Shown here: in pieces, positions 49,900 through 59,555 of the stretch
Position numbering within the stretch: the stretch's first letter is position 1
Layout: each line of letters begins with the position of its first letter
Assembly: GCF_003007685.1 (NCBI RefSeq)
Contig: NZ_PXNN01000017.1
Span: 785,143 to 849,142, forward strand
Length of the DNA: 64,000 nt
Origin: Marinobacter halophilus
GTDB lineage: Bacteria; Pseudomonadota; Gammaproteobacteria; Pseudomonadales; Oleiphilaceae
Reading direction: 5' to 3'
The notes under the pieces: generated by a model
Seen by the model: the letters and a program-made list of their open reading frames with translations, nothing else
What the model was told of the DNA's origin: nothing
The model's database searches: none
Program-made: the position numbers and the translations under genes

Positions 49900-50807
49900 T
49901 GGCCTTCCCCAAACAGGTGCGCCTGGTTGAAATGAGCCCCCGGGACGGACTCCAAAACGAGCCCGGCGCGGTGATCGCCACCGCCATCAAAACCGGCCTG
50001 ATCGACCGTCTGGCTGACAGCGGCCTGAGCCACATCGAGGCCGCCAGCTTTGTGTCGCCGAAATGGGTGCCGCAGATGGCTGACGCCGCCGAGGTGATGG
50101 CCGGCATCACCCGCAAGGCCGGCGTACGCTACTCTGCCCTCACCCCGAACCTGAAAGGTTTTGAAGGGGCGCTGGCCGCGAAAGCCGACGAAGTGGCGGT
50201 GTTCGGCGCCGCCTCCGAAGCCTTCACCAAAAAGAACATCAACTGCACCATCGCCGAAAGCCTCGAACGCTTCGCCCCGGTGCTGGAAGAAGCCCGCAAA
50301 CACGGCATCCCCGTGCGCGGCTACGTTTCCACCGTAATGGGCTGCCCCTACGAGGGCGACATCGCCCCGGAGCAGGTCGCCTATGTGGCCAAAGCCCTGT
50401 ACGACATGGGCTGCCATGAAATCTCCCTGGGCGACACCATCGGCGTGGGCACCCCGATCAAAGCCAAACGCATGCTGGAGGCCGTCGCCGCCCACGTGCC
50501 CATGGACAAACTGGCCGCGCACTTCCACGACACCTATGGCCAGGCTTTGGCCAATCTGTACGCGGTGCTGGAAGAAGGCGTCTCGATCATCGACGCCTCC
50601 GTCGCCGGCCTCGGCGGCTGCCCTTACGCCAAAGGCGCCTCCGGCAACGTGGCCACCGAAGACGTGCTATATCTTCTGAACGGTCTGGGTATCAAGACAG
50701 GTGTTGATCTGGACAAACTGGTCGCCACCGGCGACTGGATCTGCAGCCAGCTCAACCGCCCTAACGGCTCCAAAGTCGGGCAAGCGCTCGGAGGACACTG
50801 CACATGA
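49899..50807 (+). CDS. liuE: hydroxymethylglutaryl-CoA lyase
   Basis: A 302-residue TIM-barrel lyase with the N-terminal [14 protein letters not shown] (catalytic Arg-Asp), [12 protein letters not shown] with the metal-binding histidines, and the C-terminal [19 protein letters not shown] loop holding the essential Cys. It splits HMG-CoA into acetyl-CoA and acetoacetate, the last step of leucine degradation. One-base overlap with liuD and ATGA overlap with the next gene. Confidence 0.96.
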
Positions 50808-51385
50808 ATCAGAACAATAACAACGTCGTCGCCCTGGACCTGCCGATTCCCGAGATCCGCAACATGCCGGAGGACACCCAAAAGTACTTCCAGATCTGCC
50901 AGGAAAAGCTCGGCATGATCCCGAACGTGCTCACCGCCTACAGCCAGAACCTCAAGCAGCTCGAAGGCTTCACCCGCCTGTACAACGAACTGATGATGGG
51001 CGAAGGCGAACTCACCAAGCTCGAGCGGGAAATGGTCGCCGTGGTCGTCTCCTCCGAGAACAAATGCTTCTACTGCCTGGTAGCCCACGGCGCCGCCGTA
51101 AGGGTACTCAGTGGCGACCCCCAGCTGGGTGAGCACCTGGTGATGAACTACCGCAGCGCCAAACTCGATAAGCGCCAGCGCGCCATGCTCGATTTCGCCT
51201 CCCTGCTCACCCGCACCCCGGCCCTGGTCACCGAAGACCACACCCAGGCCCTGCGGGATGCTGGCCTCAGCGACCGGGGCATCTGGGACCTGAGCAACCT
51301 GATCGGTTTTTACAACATGTCCAACCGCGTGGCCATCGCCAGCGATATGCAGCCCAATCCGGAGTATCACAGCCAGAGTCGCTAG
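50804..51385 (+). CDS. peroxidase-related, AhpD-like protein
   Basis: A 193-residue helical protein of the carboxymuconolactone decarboxylase/AhpD family. The redox motif is [15 protein letters not shown], a Cys-x2-Cys-x3-His arrangement as in AhpD-like peroxidases. It overlaps liuE by 4 bp and lies before the acyl-CoA ligase, so it is part of the liu transcript. A role in protecting the flavin- or CoA-dependent steps is speculative. Confidence 0.85.
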   Translation: MNQNNNNVVALDLPIPEIRNMPEDTQKYFQICQEKLGMIPNVLTAYSQNLKQLEGFTRLYNELMMGEGELTKLEREMVAVVVSSENKCFYCLVAHGAAVRVLSGDPQLGEHLVMNYRSAKLDKRQRAMLDFASLLTRTPALVTEDHTQALRDAGLSDRGIWDLSNLIGFYNMSNRVAIASDMQPNPEYHSQSR

Positions 51386-51438
51386 CAAATGCATTAACTT
51401 GCCAGCCCTCAACGACAACAACAAATGGAGGCAGAGAG

Positions 51439-53127
<1,689 letters not shown>

Positions 53128-53151
53128 GCGACCCTCTTACTGCATCACTCT

Positions 53152-53172
53152 GGCCCAGGGTTACCCTGGGCT
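53152..53172 (+). terminator. hairpin after the liu operon
   Basis: GCCCAGGG-TTA-CCCTGGGC, a perfect 8-bp stem, 25 bases after the ligase stop. It lacks a T run, so termination is uncertain. The rest of 53173-53580 has no gene; it is AT-richer and contains ACCGC-TTC-GCGGT near 53530, probably part of the left region of the IS91-like element. Confidence 0.45.
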
Positions 53173-53584
53173 AGCCTCCCTGCCCGGCTGTATGCGTCCG
53201 AGTTCAAAACAGGGCGTGGGCCACTGCAAATTCACGGTCGATAGTGGAAATAGACGACAACTGTCGTAAAACTCTGTGAACGTGGTCTCTCCTGGCTTGT
53301 AACCTCATGAAAATCATGAAATAGTCAGAACGTTAAATTGTAAATAGGCGCACCACTGATTCGGGGAGAAACCGACAACTGGCGCTTATTTCCCGGTACG
53401 TTATATTTGGTGGGCCGGTAGTAGTTTGATTTTGAAAATAATTTGATGAAAGACCTTCCTGGTGCCTCGGGATAAGCGCATTTTGGATAGATGACATTTG
53501 TCGTTGAATTAACTGTTGAACTAAACCGCTTCGCGGTAGCGGTGCGACTGAGAATTTCCGCAAAGTGAGGGTGGTTGGCGGATA

Positions 53585-53616
53585 CTTTCGAATAGCCCAG
53601 GTGGGCTATTCGAAAG
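53585..53616. repeat. perfect 15-bp hairpin at the left of the IS91-like element
   Basis: CTTTCGAATAGCCCA-GG-TGGGCTATTCGAAAG. It ends directly at the AGAGGAGA ribosome site of the recombinase gene. It could be a terminal structure of the element or a hairpin that blocks read-through translation of the recombinase. Confidence 0.75.
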
Positions 53617-53629
53617 AGGAGATACCGTC

Positions 53630-54481
53630 ATGACACCCTTACGTCAGACCATGATCCAGGCCATGTGTCAGCATGGCTTTTCCCCCCAGACTCAAAAAAG
53701 TTATCTCTACGTCGTCGCCGATCTGGCCCGATATTATCGCCGGTCCCCCGATCAGTTGCAGGTCGAGGATCTGCAGACCTACTTTAATTACCTCGTTCAG
53801 GAACGTTCCCTGGCACCCGCCAGTTGTCGGCTGTACCTGCATGGTATTCGGTTTTTGTATCTGCAGGTGCTGCACTGGGCGGATTTCGATGTGAACCTGG
53901 TGTTGCCCAAGCGACCACAACGCATCCCTGAGTTACTGACTCGTCAGGATGTTGCACGGATATTGGAAACCATCAAGAACCCCAAGCATCGCGCTTTATT
54001 ATCCGTAACCTATGGCTGCGGCTTGCGCGTGAGCGAAGCGGTGGCGTTGCAGGTGAAGAACATTGATGGAGAGCGCCACTTACTCCATGTCCAGCAGGGA
54101 AAAGGTGGCAAGGATCGTATGGTGCCCCTGACTGGTGTGCTACTCGATAGGTTACGGGCGTATTGGTGCCTTGGGCGCCCCATGCTCTGGCTGTTTCCAA
54201 GTGAAATGCTGGTCGGTCAGCACCTGACCGTTACCACGGCTCAGAGGGTTTATCGTCATGCCAAGTACCGCAGCGGTGTGCAGAAATGCGGCGGGATCCA
54301 TGGTCTCCGCCACGCCTATGCGACCCATCAGTTGGAACATGGTGTACCGCTCAACGAGTTGCAGAAGTTCCTGGGGCATAGTGATCTGCGCACCACCGAG
54401 CGTTACCTGCACTGGTTGCCCGGCATATCCTCACAGAACCGGTCGCCTGCGGACTTGATTGCGGGTTTGGGAGGTGTGTAA
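53630..54481 (+). CDS. tyrosine recombinase (IS91-associated, XerC-like)
   Basis: A 283-residue site-specific recombinase: SAM-like core-binding domain (about 1-85), then the catalytic domain with Arg in YGCGLRVSEAVAL, Lys in QGKGGKDR, HGLRHAYATH (His and Arg), and LGHSDLRTTERYLHW (His and the nucleophile Tyr). It lacks the extra segment that marks integron integrases. AGAGGAGA precedes the ATG. Its stop overlaps the transposase start by one base. Confidence 0.9.
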   Translation: MTPLRQTMIQAMCQHGFSPQTQKSYLYVVADLARYYRRSPDQLQVEDLQTYFNYLVQERSLAPASCRLYLHGIRFLYLQVLHWADFDVNLVLPKRPQRIPELLTRQDVARILETIKNPKHRALLSVTYGCGLRVSEAVALQVKNIDGERHLLHVQQGKGGKDRMVPLTGVLLDRLRAYWCLGRPMLWLFPSEMLVGQHLTVTTAQRVYRHAKYRSGVQKCGGIHGLRHAYATHQLEHGVPLNELQKFLGHSDLRTTERYLHWLPGISSQNRSPADLIAGLGGV

Positions 54482-55605
54482 TGGCTAATTCAGTTACGGT
54501 CCAGTCAGCACTGAACCAGTTTCTCTCGACGGACTCACTGGACAGCCATCGTCGCAAGGTATGCAGCCGACTGATGGATTGTCGAACGGCCCGGATGGGT
54601 GGCATGGAAATGCGTTGTGATCACTGTAAAGCGCGAACGGTGCATTACTACGGTTGCCGAGACCGGCATTGCCCGCAATGTCAGGGGCGGGCCAGCCAGC
54701 AGTGGTGTGAGCGCCAGCGCCGATCGCTGCTGCCGGTACCGTACTTCCATCTGGTGTTTACCTTGCCCCATGCCCTGAATGGCTGGATTCAGGTGCACCC
54801 CGAAGTGGTTTACCGTCGCCTGTTTGAGTCAGTGTGGAATACGCTCAGTCAGTTTGGCCATAAAACCAAACACTTGCAGGGTGAGCTGGGCATGACAGCC
54901 GTCCTCCATACCTGGGGGCAGAACCTGAGTCGCCACGTTCACGTGCATTGTCTCATTCCGGGCGGGGCGCTCACAGAAACTGGCGAATGGCATCAAGCCA
55001 AGCATCAGTACCTGTTCCCGGTCAGGGCGCTGTCCCGCCGTTTTCGCGGCCGAATGGTGTCGTCTCTCAGGAGCTCCATCAGGACTGGCGAACTGCACAG
55101 ACTCATAGACCCTGGTGCCCTCAACGACGTGCTCAACGAAGTGATGCAGAAGGATTGGGTGGTTTACGCCCGACACTGCCTGAACCAGGCGGAGACAGTG
55201 GTGGATTACCTGGCCCGTTACACCCACCGCATTGCCATCAGCAACGGTCGTTTGGTGTCACAGGACGGTGACTGGATCAAGCTCAGGTACAAGGATTACC
55301 GGGAAGACGGGCGTCAGAAGACTCTGCAGCTGGAAGGGGCGGAATTTATTCGACGGTTCTTGATGCATATCCTGCCCAAGGGCTTCATGCGTATCCGCCA
55401 CTTTGGCTATCTGAGTAACCGAACCCGACGACAAAAGCTGACCGCCATTCATCAGGCTCTTCAAAAGCCACCCGAAGCGGGCGATGTAACGGAAAATGGC
55501 GCAGAGTCCCACCGCACCTGGCCGTGCCCTCAATGTGATGGCGGCGTGGTTCATATGGTTCGACAGATTCCCCGGTATAAAACGGTGGGCATTCTGACGG
55601 CCTAG
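54481..55605 (+). CDS. IS91 family transposase
   Basis: A 374-residue rolling-circle (HUH/Y2) transposase: N-terminal zinc-binding cysteines in MRCDHCKART and GCRDRHCPQCQ, the HUH motif in HVHVHCLIPGG, and the tyrosine region VVDYLARYTHRIAIS. Cysteines near the C terminus (CPQCDGG) may bind a second zinc. Length is close to that of IS91 transposases, so it appears intact. Confidence 0.92.
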   Translation: MANSVTVQSALNQFLSTDSLDSHRRKVCSRLMDCRTARMGGMEMRCDHCKARTVHYYGCRDRHCPQCQGRASQQWCERQRRSLLPVPYFHLVFTLPHALNGWIQVHPEVVYRRLFESVWNTLSQFGHKTKHLQGELGMTAVLHTWGQNLSRHVHVHCLIPGGALTETGEWHQAKHQYLFPVRALSRRFRGRMVSSLRSSIRTGELHRLIDPGALNDVLNEVMQKDWVVYARHCLNQAETVVDYLARYTHRIAISNGRLVSQDGDWIKLRYKDYREDGRQKTLQLEGAEFIRRFLMHILPKGFMRIRHFGYLSNRTRRQKLTAIHQALQKPPEAGDVTENGAESHRTWPCPQCDGGVVHMVRQIPRYKTVGILTA

Positions 55606-55862
55606 CCGCTTTCCCTGGCGGCTTCCAGCAAGCGTTACAGTTCCGGAGGAGCTGGGCATCGGCTCGGGCTTTGACTGGAAATGGAACAAATAGCGGGGTA
55701 GTCTGACCAAAATTGCACAAGGACGAGGTCTTTCATGGGGTTCAACAGGACGATACTCATTTCTGCCAAGAGCTTTCTCCAGCGCGGATTGCCGTTCCGG
55801 CATCCGTCTAAAAATTACTTTACCCTTATACGTTGTCCGCAGGCTTCGGTGGCAGCGGCTTA

Positions 55863-55921
55863 GTCCAACCCACATTTAAAGGTCATGCTGCGCACGACCA
55901 TTAAATGCTTCAGTGTTAAGT
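55863..55921 (+). repeat. probable attC site upstream of cassette 1
   Basis: GTCCAAC (R'' form RYYYAAC), inner arms CATTTAAAGGTC and GACCATTAAATG, then GTTAAGT (R' form GTTRRRY): 59 bases. Its right part, TGCTTCAGTGTTAAG, resembles TGCTTCGGCGTTATG of the next site. The cassette to which its left part belonged is not recognisable, perhaps disrupted by the IS91-like element. Confidence 0.5.
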
Positions 55922-55943
55922 GTCAGAAAAACAAGGAATCAGA

Positions 55944-56192
55944 ATGGTAGCCCTGATCAAAGAAGTCTATTCAAAAGAGGATGCCTGTCACCTGTATGGC
56001 TATGATCTACTCAATGAGACCTATCTTGGTTCCAGATACGTGGTCACGTTCGGTCTCAGCTTAGAAGCGCTTTCTCCCTCCGAGGCTCTAGAAAAACTCT
56101 ACGGTTTCCGAGGTCATATTTTTCGTTTCAAAGATAAGAAAGAATTTTTGAAAATGTTCGACACGAAGCTGGACGGGCCTCTCAATCATTAG
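55944..56192 (+). CDS. cassette 1 protein, hypothetical, 82 aa
   Basis: A small soluble protein beginning MVALIKEVYSKEDACHLYG, ending shortly before attC. I do not recognise a domain. The ATG at 55944 has AAGGA about six bases upstream; an in-frame GTG at 55920 is less likely because it overlaps the cassette junction. One gene filling one cassette in the array direction is the normal layout. Confidence 0.7.
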   Translation: MVALIKEVYSKEDACHLYGYDLLNETYLGSRYVVTFGLSLEALSPSEALEKLYGFRGHIFRFKDKKEFLKMFDTKLDGPLNH

Positions 56193-56202
56193 GTCCACGC
56201 AC

Positions 56203-56304
56203 ACTTAACAAGGCGCAGCAGTTCGCGGCCGATGGCCGCCGGACGCCCTTTTCATTGCGGCTGCGCCTCCATTACAAGGGCGCCGCTGTGCTTCGGCGTT
56301 ATGT
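56203..56304 (+). repeat. attC site of cassette 1
   Basis: Runs from ACTTAAC (56203-56209) to GTTATGT (56298-56304), 102 bases. The interior has GGCCGATGGCC and other short palindromic parts. The left box is the complement of the first bases of cassette 1. Confidence 0.85.
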
Positions 56305-56323
56305 GCATTTGAGTACGGAATAA

Positions 56324-56860
56324 ATGGAAACAATAATTGGAACAGTATTGGGAGCTCTCATTGCTGGCGGCGCTATGTTGCTAAATGCGATGATAACCTC
56401 GAAAAACGAACGTGATCGACAAGCTCAGGCCGACGCTAGGCGCCTTCTTGAAAAAGAGCTAGATGATCTTTCAATGCTATACGAAGACGTCCTGCACATA
56501 AGTGATCGCCTGATTCGTAACAAGGGACGAGACACTGAAGATCAGCTGGAAAAATTTTACAAGTTGGAGATCAAACTAAGGCTTCATTCAACTGAAGAAA
56601 TTCGGAAGGCTTTTAAAGCTGTCAGAGCTTCAATCTCTACCATGGTGGGCGACTTACCAAACCCTCCAGAAGAGTTCATTCCGAAGTTTGAAGAAGATCA
56701 TGAAAAGAAATGGCGACTGAAAAAACGGAAAGAATGGGAAGTTGAGCGAGATAAAAAAGCGGGAGAGCACATGCCTGAATGTTGGAAAAAACACTCAGAA
56801 TTAGCTGCACTTCTCAAAGAAGATCTTTCTAGTAAAAAATTGAAAAGTGGACCGGAGTAA
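56324..56860 (+). CDS. cassette 2 protein: membrane-anchored coiled coil, 178 aa
   Basis: One N-terminal membrane segment (IIGTVLGALIAGGAMLLNAMI, residues 3-23) followed by a highly charged helical cytoplasmic part with heptad-like patterning (KNERDRQAQADARRLLEKEL). Not assigned to a family; similar small anchored coiled-coil proteins occur in phage and cassette contexts. The gene has lower GC than the core genome by eye. GGA precedes the ATG. It ends two bases before the next attC region. Confidence 0.75.
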   Translation: METIIGTVLGALIAGGAMLLNAMITSKNERDRQAQADARRLLEKELDDLSMLYEDVLHISDRLIRNKGRDTEDQLEKFYKLEIKLRLHSTEEIRKAFKAVRASISTMVGDLPNPPEEFIPKFEEDHEKKWRLKKRKEWEVERDKKAGEHMPECWKKHSELAALLKEDLSSKKLKSGPE

Positions 56861-56862
56861 GC

Positions 56863-56940
56863 ACATAACAATCGGCTGCACGGCGACCAATTTTACGCCG
56901 CTTCGCGGCTCCAAATCGGCGCGAGAGCCGGGCGTTATGG
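56863..56940 (+). repeat. attC site of cassette 2
   Basis: ACATAAC to GTTATGG, 78 bases. The centre forms GCCGC-TTC-GCGGC, and the right half shares GCGGCTCCAAATCGGC with the next attC. Left box complementary to the first bases of cassette 2. Confidence 0.88.
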
Positions 56941-57141
56941 GGAAAGCCGTCTCCACCAGTAGCCTGGTTTTCTGGAGTGGTGAGCAAAAGCAACGACTAT
57001 GATGGCTTGGTTTCTTTCGATAGTTACGAGTGAAAACGGGAATCTATGAAGGATCAGTTGTTTTGCTCCGGATCTTGCGGCGCTATGGGTGGCTGGAACC
57101 AGCGGGGGATTGGGATCCTTGACTCTTTACTCTCAAAACGA

Positions 57142-57378
57142 TCAGCCCCTAATTCGATCTCTGGCGCGGGACAGAACTTCCTTTGCATCGAGCAGCTCTG
57201 CTTCTCCTGAATCGATCTGCTGGATTCTTCGGCAAATCTCACGGTCCCAGGCTTCTGCAACACCTTCATCGGCAGGGCCATCCAGACTTGCCACCAGATC
57301 TTTGGCCAAAGCTGCCCGCTCCTGTTCGGAGAGCGTCATGGCAGCATTTCTGAGGGTTTCTAGTTCGAGCGCAGTCAT
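57142..57378 (-). CDS. cassette 3: addiction-module antitoxin-like protein (PF09720)
   Basis: A 78-residue protein, MTALELETLRNAAMTLSEQE..., with the ALAKDLVASLDG segment of the unstable antitoxin family whose usual partner is a RelE/ParE toxin. It is encoded against the array direction. The downstream 200 bases up to the cassette border hold no intact toxin gene, so it is a solitary antitoxin or the toxin has decayed. Confidence 0.75.
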   Translation of the reverse strand: MTALELETLRNAAMTLSEQERAALAKDLVASLDGPADEGVAEAWDREICRRIQQIDSGEAELLDAKEVLSRARDRIRG

Positions 57379-57428
57379 TTGACACCCCACGGAGATAGAC
57401 ATATATAAACGATGCAGGATGTTTCACC

Positions 57429-57506
57429 CCATAACAAGTGGCAGCAAAGTGACCGCTTTCCCGCCGCGCTGCGGCTCCAAATCGGCACGTGTGCCAAGCG
57501 TTTTAC
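57429..57506 (+). repeat. attC site of cassette 3
   Basis: CCATAAC to GTTTTAC, 78 bases, the same length as the preceding site and sharing GCGGCTCCAAATCGGC. The R' box GTTTTAC departs from GTTRRRY. Left box complementary to the first bases of cassette 3. Confidence 0.82.
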
Positions 57507-57524
57507 CCAGGAAGGAACAGCGCG

Positions 57525-58010
57525 GTGAGAACGATACTTCTTGGAAATGCTGGCGCTGGTAAAAGCACTCTCGCAAAGAGATTGATTGCCAAACACCCAG
57601 CCCCTCGCCTTTCTCTTGATGAAGTGGCATTTCACAATGGGGCGCAGCGGCGCCCGATCCAAGATAGCATCACGGATGTAAGGCGTTTTATTGCCGAGAA
57701 TGAGGGCTGGATAATTGAAGGCTGTTACGCAGACATCATCGAGCCGATTCTGTGCGAGTGTGACGAGCTCATTTTTCTGAATCCCGGGGTTGAGGTTTGT
57801 ATCGCTCATTGTCGCGCACGCCCCTGGGAGCCAGAGAAATTCAGCTCGAAGGAAGAGCAGGATGAAAACCTGGATAATCTAATCGAATGGGTAGCTGCCT
57901 ATGGAACCCGTTCAGACGAATACGGGCTCCGTCGCCATCGGGCGCTCTATGACGCGTTCAAGGGGAAAAAACGTGAGCTTAATCATCCGAGTGAGTATGA
58001 ATCGGTATGA
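57525..58010 (+). CDS. cassette 4 protein: P-loop kinase-like ATPase
   Basis: A 161-residue protein with Walker A GNAGAGKST at residues 7-15 and an adenylate/shikimate kinase-like layout (SLDEVAFH, GWIIEGCYADII, CDELIFLNP), similar to FlaR-type topology-modulation proteins. The substrate is unknown. The start is GTG at 57525, chosen because AGGAAGGA precedes it and because it lies inside the cassette; earlier codons fall in attC. Its stop overlaps the next fragment (ATGA). Confidence 0.8.
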   Translation: MRTILLGNAGAGKSTLAKRLIAKHPAPRLSLDEVAFHNGAQRRPIQDSITDVRRFIAENEGWIIEGCYADIIEPILCECDELIFLNPGVEVCIAHCRARPWEPEKFSSKEEQDENLDNLIEWVAAYGTRSDEYGLRRHRALYDAFKGKKRELNHPSEYESV

Positions 58011-58125
58011 CCAGCGCAGGCGAGGCGGTGTCTTTTCCATTGGGGCGCCGCGTTAATCAGGAACAAAAGCGAATCAACGTCGATTTCCCGGCTTGGGTTG
58101 TCGCGTCTTTGGATCGTGAGGCTGA
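58007..58125 (+). pseudogene. truncated ribbon-helix-helix antitoxin fragment
   Basis: The frame contains QEQKRINVDFPAWVVASLDREAE, the start of a CopG/BrnA-like DNA-binding antitoxin, then loses similarity at about 58120 and continues as antisense of the DUF2914 gene. A GCGTTAATC sequence at its start could be a residual cassette junction. It marks the right break point of the array. Confidence 0.6.
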
Positions 58126-58144
58126 GGGACGAGCCCCACGAAGC

Positions 58145-59041
58145 TTATTGACGGAGGACGGAAAACGCCCCCTTGGCCAAAAGCTCGCCTTCCTCTGTGA
58201 CCACCTCAACTCGCCAGTCTCCCAACATGTGCCGGTCGATATACTTGGCTGAGGATGCGCGCATGGGGTCAACCGACGGCCTGATTTCCACCCGCGCAAC
58301 CCGTTCGTCCTCCAGGTACCAGTCGTGGAAGTGCAACTGGCCGTTCATGCCCTGGATTTCGGTAAACAGGTAAATTCGAATCAGTCCGTCACCGTCCATC
58401 CTTAAAACGTTCGGGATTTCGTCGATGGGCTCTTTTTCCTCCAGGCCGGTACTCAATTGCGCCCGGATCAAGTGATCAGAAAGTAGCTTGATGGACGCAG
58501 CATCTTCCGGGGACGCTTCGGATTCTCCTGCAGCCGGCGCCGGAAGGGAGGCGGGCTCTACCGATGACACCGGTTCGCTCGCCTGACTGGCCAACTGAGG
58601 GCGGGCGGGTTCTGCACTGGATTCACTCGACGCGATTTCCGAGGCAGTTTCGGACATGGAGGCAGGCGGCTCGGCAACGTCTGCCTGAACTGAATTTGTC
58701 TGGTCCGGCATGCGAGGGCTTTCGCCATCTTCCGGTTTTTCTCGTGCTGTGGTCTTCGGTAACTGGATAGATGCAGGCTCGGACGCGGGCTGGTCGATAA
58801 ATACCGACGGGAGAGAAGGCGCCTCCACTTCCTGATTCTCTGCCTGCGCTTCCTTTTGCTCGCCGGTGCCAAAGATCTCTAAAGCGCCCCAGATTATGCC
58901 CCCCACCACCAGAAACAATACGAAGAGAGCAGCAAAGATGCGCCCCCAAAGAAACACAACAATCTCTTGGGGTTCCGCGGGCTCGGGTAGACGGGAGGAC
59001 TTACCTGAAAACCGTTGATCTTGCGGTATCGATGTTTTCAC
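58145..59041 (-). CDS. DUF2914 protein, membrane-anchored
   Basis: About 298 residues from a GTG at 59041 preceded by AAGGA; a GTG at 59098 would add 19 residues. Order: short cytoplasmic part, one membrane helix (IFAALFVLFLVVGGIIW), a long Ser/Glu/Pro/Ala-rich linker (about 70-190), and a C-terminal DUF2914 domain (LSDHLIRAQLSTGLEEKEPID to the end, with HFHDWYLEDERVARV). Probably periplasmic; function unknown. Its 3' end forms the chromosomal side of the cassette array junction. Confidence 0.82.
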   Translation of the reverse strand: MKTSIPQDQRFSGKSSRLPEPAEPQEIVVFLWGRIFAALFVLFLVVGGIIWGALEIFGTGEQKEAQAENQEVEAPSLPSVFIDQPASEPASIQLPKTTAREKPEDGESPRMPDQTNSVQADVAEPPASMSETASEIASSESSAEPARPQLASQASEPVSSVEPASLPAPAAGESEASPEDAASIKLLSDHLIRAQLSTGLEEKEPIDEIPNVLRMDGDGLIRIYLFTEIQGMNGQLHFHDWYLEDERVARVEIRPSVDPMRASSAKYIDRHMLGDWRVEVVTEEGELLAKGAFSVLRQ

Positions 59042-59214
59042 CAGTCGTTCTTCCTTGAAGCGGGCAATAGTTGGTTTGAATATGCACAACCGCTTCACGT
59101 TACCGATTGCGAAGGTGCTAGGCGAAAAAAGGGAAGCTTGCCAGTACGGGAGACAAAATCTTTAGAAAATACACTATAGCAAACTCCTGCACACACGAGG
59201 TGGCGGTACCATAA

Positions 59215-59481
59215 TTATCGGAGATGATTTGTTTTGCCAAGACGAGATGGGCAAAGCCGAGCTGGCTTCGACGCGGCGGTGAGGCTCGCCCCAGGCAAGA
59301 AGACGGTTTGCTGTTTTGATCCCTCTGGGTTCTTCAGTAAGGCATTCAGTGTGCCGCAGATTGAGGAATAGTAAAGCCCAGGGAGGATCTGGGCATTACG
59401 GTCTCCTACTGGGAAAGCCTTGAAGCCATCAGCAACGGGAAGAAGAGCGCTGAGCACCAAGAGGCCCAGCGCCTTGGCCAT
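59215..59481 (-). CDS. possible small exported protein, 88 aa
   Basis: The frame starts with a signal-like MAKALGLLVLSALLPVADG and has two cysteines later. No good ribosome site is visible and I recognise no family. It could be a chance frame in the 59042-59555 gap, which otherwise holds nothing I can identify. Confidence 0.25.
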   Translation of the reverse strand: MAKALGLLVLSALLPVADGFKAFPVGDRNAQILPGLYYSSICGTLNALLKNPEGSKQQTVFLPGASLTAASKPARLCPSRLGKTNHLR

Positions 59482-59555
59482 CAGCAGTGGTATTCCAGTT
59501 TTCGGGTCCGGATCGCAAAAGTCGAGCGCGAATACGGCCTGTAGCTCCCACCGAT

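Larger units (their letters stand above)
53585..55608 (+). mobile_element. IS91-like insertion element with tyrosine recombinase
   Basis: The core holds two overlapping genes, a XerC-like recombinase and an IS91-type transposase; this gene pair is recurrent in proteobacterial IS91 relatives. IS91 elements move by rolling-circle replication and have no terminal inverted repeats, so the ends cannot be fixed by eye. The left end may be as early as about 53330 and the right end as late as about 55860. The stretch 55609-55860 has no gene. Confidence 0.75.
55916..58125. other. integron gene-cassette array without integrase (CALIN)
   Basis: Cassette boundaries: cassette 1 from 55916, cassette 2 from 56299, cassette 3 from 56935, cassette 4 from 57501 (last attC missing). 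In each of the first three, the leading bases pair exactly with the R'' box of that cassette's own attC: GTTAAGTG with CACTTAAC, GTTATGTGC with GCACATAAC, GTTATGGGG with CCCCATAAC. No integron integrase gene occurs in the window. The array ends where chromosomal sequence antisense to the DUF2914 gene begins. Confidence 0.85.

Noticed and set aside
53630..54481. Tyrosine recombinase as an integron integrase for the cassette array
   Set aside because: It is XerC-sized (283 aa), lacks the extra integron-integrase segment and is coupled to an IS91 transposase.
55258..55875. 205-aa minus-strand frame over the transposase 3' end
   Set aside because: Mostly antisense to the transposase, no domain, no ribosome site.
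58007..58060. A further degenerate attC around GGCGCCGCGTTAATC
   Set aside because: Only an R'-like end is visible; no R'' box complementary to the cassette 4 start was found, so it is not listed as a site.
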